Shown here: positions 5,135 to 7,273 of the stretch, piece by piece
Position numbering within the stretch: the first letter of the stretch is position 1
Layout of the letters: every line of letters begins with the position of its first letter
DNA from: JBJHAX01 sp050480705
GTDB lineage: Bacteria > Actinomycetota > Nitriliruptoria > Nitriliruptorales > Nitriliruptoraceae
Length of the DNA: 7,273 nt
Assembly: GCA_050480705.1 (NCBI GenBank)
Contig: JBJHAX010000079.1
Span: 1-7,273, forward strand
Direction of reading: 5' to 3'
Position numbers and translations under genes: made by a program
The notes under the pieces: model-generated
Seen by the model: the letters and a program-made list of their open reading frames with translations, nothing else
What the model was told of the DNA's origin: nothing
The model's database searches: none

Positions 5135-5653
5135 ATGCAGAACCTGCTTATCCGCCGTACATCAACACGCGATCGGCCCTTCCTCCGGGTGATGCTGGCC
5201 CTCGCAGCTCACGAACCCGATGTTCGAGCCGTCGACCGAGACCCCAGACTGGCACACCTGATCGACTGTCATGCGAGCAGCGAACCTGGATTCATCGCGA
5301 GTAGCCCGGACCCAGTGGGAGCCGTCTGGCTGGTGTCGCCGCACGACACGCACCACGGGTTCACGGCAATCGGAAGCGATATACCCGAGCTCGTCCTCGC
5401 GGTCGCCCCTGAAGCACGAAACCACGGGGTCGGAACCCGACTCCTCAACGAACTTCTTACGCTGACCCGTGGTCGCGTATCCCGAATCGCGATCAGTGTC
5501 CGCGAGGACAACCCGGCTATCCGACTGTATGCACGCGCCGGTTTCCTCCCGCTACCGGGCCGACGTCAACGAAACCGTGCTGGTTCCTGGTCCACGGTGA
5601 TGCTGCTCGACCAGACCATCGGCACCGACGTCCAGGCCGGCGCGGAGACTTGA
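5135..5653 (+). CDS. GNAT family N-acetyltransferase
   Basis: A 172-residue single-domain acetyltransferase. The acetyl-CoA binding core is seen in ELVLAVAPEARNHGVGTRLL (85-104): a beta-4 strand, then the pyrophosphate-binding loop Arg95-x-x-Gly98-x-Gly100. It is followed by the second conserved block ISVREDNPAIRLYARAGF (120-137), with Asn126 and Tyr132 in the usual positions. The N-terminus IRRTSTRDRPFLRVML is the typical opening strand and helix. Acceptor specificity cannot be read from the sequence; such enzymes acetylate small amines, antibiotics or protein N-termini. The ATG at 5135 follows GGAG (5126-5129) by 5 bases. No membrane segment is present. It is separated from the upstream operon by a large hairpin and has no obvious TAnnnT promoter in the 80 bases between, so its transcription is unclear. 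It converges with the tRNA-Gln and ispE genes, and a sampled stretch (5401-5460) is lower in GC than ispE. Confidence 0.88.
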   Translation: MQNLLIRRTSTRDRPFLRVMLALAAHEPDVRAVDRDPRLAHLIDCHASSEPGFIASSPDPVGAVWLVSPHDTHHGFTAIGSDIPELVLAVAPEARNHGVGTRLLNELLTLTRGRVSRIAISVREDNPAIRLYARAGFLPLPGRRQRNRAGSWSTVMLLDQTIGTDVQAGAET

Positions 5654-5694
5654 CGCCAGCCAGGGGCATTCGAGACGACAGACTCGTTCCGAGG

Positions 5695-5769
5695 TGGCTG
5701 GGGGGCAGGGGATCGAACCCTGGATTCCGGCTCCAAAGGCCGGCGTGTTGCCGGTTACACCACCCCCCA
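5695..5769 (-). tRNA. trnQ: tRNA-Gln, anticodon TTG
   Basis: A full cloverleaf folds on the minus strand: 7-bp acceptor (5763-5769 with 5699-5705, starting T-G as usual for tRNA-Gln), D stem GTGT/ACAC (5757-5760 with 5745-5748), 5-bp anticodon stem (5739-5743 with 5727-5731), a 7-base loop CTTTGGA with anticodon TTG at 5736-5734, a 4-base variable loop, and a T stem CAGGG/CCCTG (5718-5722 with 5706-5710) with loop TTCGATC. The discriminator base is G (5698) and CCA is encoded (5697-5695). It reads CAA codons. It lies 47 bases downstream of ispE on the same strand and may be co-transcribed. Its 3' end faces the accessory block on the left. Confidence 0.96.
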
Positions 5770-5816
5770 CAGGCGGCACGCCACGCACACGCGGCGCCCG
5801 AACCGAGCGTAGTGGT

Positions 5817-6785
5817 TCAGCCGCCGGCGATCTCCGGCCCTCCGGCGGGAGACATGGCCAATTCGACCCGTGCGAACCGGTCGCGCACCTGATCGGCGAT
5901 CCGGGCCGCCTCGACACGAGAACGTGCCAGCGCGACCATCGTCGGTCCCGACCCGCTGACGATGGCGCCGAGCGCACCGGCATCGAGCATCCTGAGTTTC
6001 GCTTCGGCGAGTTCGGGACGCAGGTGACAGGCGGCCGCCTCGAGGTCGTTGTGCAGCGCCGCGCCGAGCGCTTCGGCATCGGCGGTGCGAAGTGCCTGCA
6101 GCACCGCGTCGGGTTCGAATCCCGACGGTGCTGACACCTCGTCGAACGTCGCGTACACCTCCGGGGTCGACAACGACCCGTCGCTCACCCCCACCACCCA
6201 GTGGTAGCTGCCGCGGGTGAGCACCTGGGCGGTGGCGGTACCGGTGCCGGTGGCCAGTGCGGTCCCGCCGCCGACACAGAAGGGCACGTCGGCGCCGAGT
6301 TCGGCGCCGAGCTCCTGCAGCTCGTCCCGGGCGAGGTCGGCCTCCCACAGCGCGTTCAGCGCCACGAGTGCCGCCGCCGCGTCGGCGGAACCGCCGGCCA
6401 TGCCGGCGGCGACCGGAATGTTCTTGTCGAGCTGCAGCCGGGTGACGGGCACCCCGTCGTGGCCCCCTTCGGTCGCGCCCATGCCCAGCCGGTCCATCAA
6501 CTGGCGCGCCGCGCCGATAACCAGGTTGTCGTCGCCGGTCGGCAGTTCGTGATGGCCGTTGACGGAGAAGTCGATGCGCATGAACCGACGGGACGAGGGG
6601 TGCGCAGCGGCCGGTGTCAGGTCGAGCTCGGCGGTGACGAGGTCGTGGACGGACACGGTCTGCAGGACGGTGACCAGCTCGTGGTACCCGTCGTCGCGCA
6701 TGCCGCGGACGGACAGGAACAGGTTGACTTTCGACGGCACCCTCACGCGCACGCGCGCCGTCGGCTGTCGGCGGGTGTCTGCCAC
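5817..6785 (-). CDS. ispE: 4-diphosphocytidyl-2-C-methyl-D-erythritol kinase
   Basis: A 322-residue GHMP-family kinase that phosphorylates CDP-methylerythritol at the 2-hydroxyl with ATP, step four of the MEP (non-mevalonate) isoprenoid pathway in the cytoplasm. Seen: the N-terminal substrate block VPSKVNLFLSVRGMRDDGYH (Lys19, Asn21, Gly33-Tyr34-His35), the GHMP ATP loop NIPVAAGMAGGSADAAAAL (122-140), the catalytic Asp166 in LGADVPFCVGGG, and the C-terminal glycine motif GAIVSGSGPTM. The GTG at 6785 was chosen over a longer reading to 6947: GGGAGGA lies 8 bases before it, and it places the conserved block 16 residues in; the 54-residue extension is Arg-rich and unlike the family. Length is normal. 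It lies 200 bases after rsmA on the same strand, the order common in actinobacteria, and 47 bases before tRNA-Gln. Two hand-counted lines in it are 75 and 80 per cent GC. Confidence 0.96.
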   Translation of the reverse strand: MADTRRQPTARVRVRVPSKVNLFLSVRGMRDDGYHELVTVLQTVSVHDLVTAELDLTPAAAHPSSRRFMRIDFSVNGHHELPTGDDNLVIGAARQLMDRLGMGATEGGHDGVPVTRLQLDKNIPVAAGMAGGSADAAAALVALNALWEADLARDELQELGAELGADVPFCVGGGTALATGTGTATAQVLTRGSYHWVVGVSDGSLSTPEVYATFDEVSAPSGFEPDAVLQALRTADAEALGAALHNDLEAAACHLRPELAEAKLRMLDAGALGAIVSGSGPTMVALARSRVEAARIADQVRDRFARVELAMSPAGGPEIAGG

Positions 6786-6793
6786 CCTGGCCG

Positions 6794-6800
6794 TCCTCCC
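6794..6800 (-). promoter_or_regulatory. Ribosome-binding site that fixes the ispE start
   Basis: On the minus strand GGGAGGA (6800 to 6794) is a near-perfect anti-Shine-Dalgarno match 8 bases before the GTG at 6785. It is the main reason to prefer this start to the ATG at 6947. Confidence 0.8.
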
Positions 6801-6985
6801 ATCCGTCGGCGACCGTCCGCACGGGCGAAGCGACGCCTCGGCCCGGCTGTCACCACGAGTGCCACGGCCTCGTCGCACTGCGGCCTCCCGCCCGACAACG
6901 TACGCAATCGGCCGGAAGCCATGATCCAGACCGTGCGATCCGCGCAAGAACGTGCATGCGCGGCGGCGGTCGCCATCCGGTGGTC

Positions 6986-7273
6986 TCAGCCGGCGAGTTC
7001 GGCGGCCAGACGCCGGAACGCGGCCGTGTCGATCGTCTCCGCCCGGGCAGACAGGTCGATGCGGGCGGTAGCTGCCGCGGCCGCGAGACGGCCCGCGGGC
7101 GCGACATCGGCGAGGTTGTTGCGCAGGGTTTTGCGCCGCTGGGCGAACGCGGCTTCGACCAGTGCGCGCAGCTGTGCGCGTTCGTCACCTGCCGGCGCGT
7201 CGTCACGGCGGGTCAGGCGCACCATGACGCTGTCGACGTTCGGCACCGGATAGAACGCGGTGCGCGGGATCGT
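6986..7273 (-). CDS. rsmA: 16S rRNA (adenine(1518)-N6/adenine(1519)-N6)-dimethyltransferase, C-terminal part
   Basis: The last 95 residues of RsmA (KsgA), which dimethylates two adjacent adenines in the 3' terminal hairpin of 16S rRNA late in small-subunit assembly, using S-adenosylmethionine. The gene continues past the right edge; its stop is TGA at 6988-6986. The fragment opens IPRTAFYPVPNVDSVMVRLT, the conserved F-x-P-x-P-x-VDS block that joins the methyltransferase fold to the C-terminal domain, and contains AFAQRRKTLRNNL, the family signature of the helical C-terminal domain that contacts rRNA. The final helices are Ala-rich. The catalytic N-terminal part is outside the window. ispE follows 200 bases downstream on the same strand. 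Confidence 0.95.
   Translation of the reverse strand, partial: TIPRTAFYPVPNVDSVMVRLTRRDDAPAGDERAQLRALVEAAFAQRRKTLRNNLADVAPAGRLAAAAATARIDLSARAETIDTAAFRRLAAELAG

Noticed and set aside
5656..5701. CCAGCCA (5656-5662) facing TGGCTGG (5695-5701) as an attachment-site repeat
   Set aside because: It is only 7 bases, inverted rather than direct, and within 40 bases of the tRNA end. An attachment repeat should be a longer direct copy at the far side of the island.
5800..5818. GAACC/GGTTC inverted repeat at the ispE stop as a terminator
   Set aside because: Five base pairs with a 9-base loop overlapping the stop codon is too weak, and the tRNA 47 bases on may belong to the same transcript.

Overview
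The window is GC-rich DNA with actinobacterial traits: an IspE with the actinobacterial-style glycine loop AGMAGGSADAAA, the gene order rsmA-ispE-tRNA-Gln, GTG start use, TAnnnT-like promoter elements, and terminator-like hairpins without a T tract. Actinomycetota is well supported. A lineage such as Acidimicrobiia is only a guess from the overall look of the proteins.

Layout. The left 5.65 kb reads entirely on the + strand: the 3' end of a DsrE/DsrF-like gene; a DUF302 gene; a group A FAD monooxygenase; a NarL/DesK-type histidine kinase and LuxR/NarL response regulator overlapping by 4 bases; a lipid-anchored cupredoxin with a small membrane coiled-coil protein 30 bases behind it; and a GNAT acetyltransferase. 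The right 1.6 kb reads on the - strand and is core genome: the 3' end of rsmA (ksgA), ispE and tRNA-Gln(TTG). The two blocks converge near 5654-5695. The accessory block abuts the 3' end of the tRNA, a common integration position, but no attachment repeat is visible inside the window.

How the parts may work together. The most interesting signal lies in the non-coding DNA. An 18-bp palindrome upstream of the monooxygenase (782-799) and one upstream of the cupredoxin (4186-4203) share the frame CTAC-n-CC ... G-n-GTAG. In both promoters the same CGTAGyGTC element (containing TAGyGT, a TAnnnT-like -10) starts exactly 60 bases after the palindrome's first base, and a GAyGG element starts exactly 38 bases after it. 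Two promoters with the same architecture flank the two-component system. The simplest reading is a small regulon in which the response regulator drives both the flavoprotein and the extracytoplasmic copper-protein operon. The kinase gene has no recognisable promoter of its own and sits behind a very strong hairpin (2155-2197), so it may depend on read-through from the monooxygenase promoter.

Other structured DNA includes a 97-base nested hairpin between the small membrane protein and the acetyltransferase (4958-5054), an imperfect 13-bp inverted repeat in front of the monooxygenase (828-904), and hairpins after the DsrE-like and DUF302 genes. No insertion sequence, CRISPR array, rRNA or replication origin was seen, and no stretch of more than 300 bases lacks a gene.
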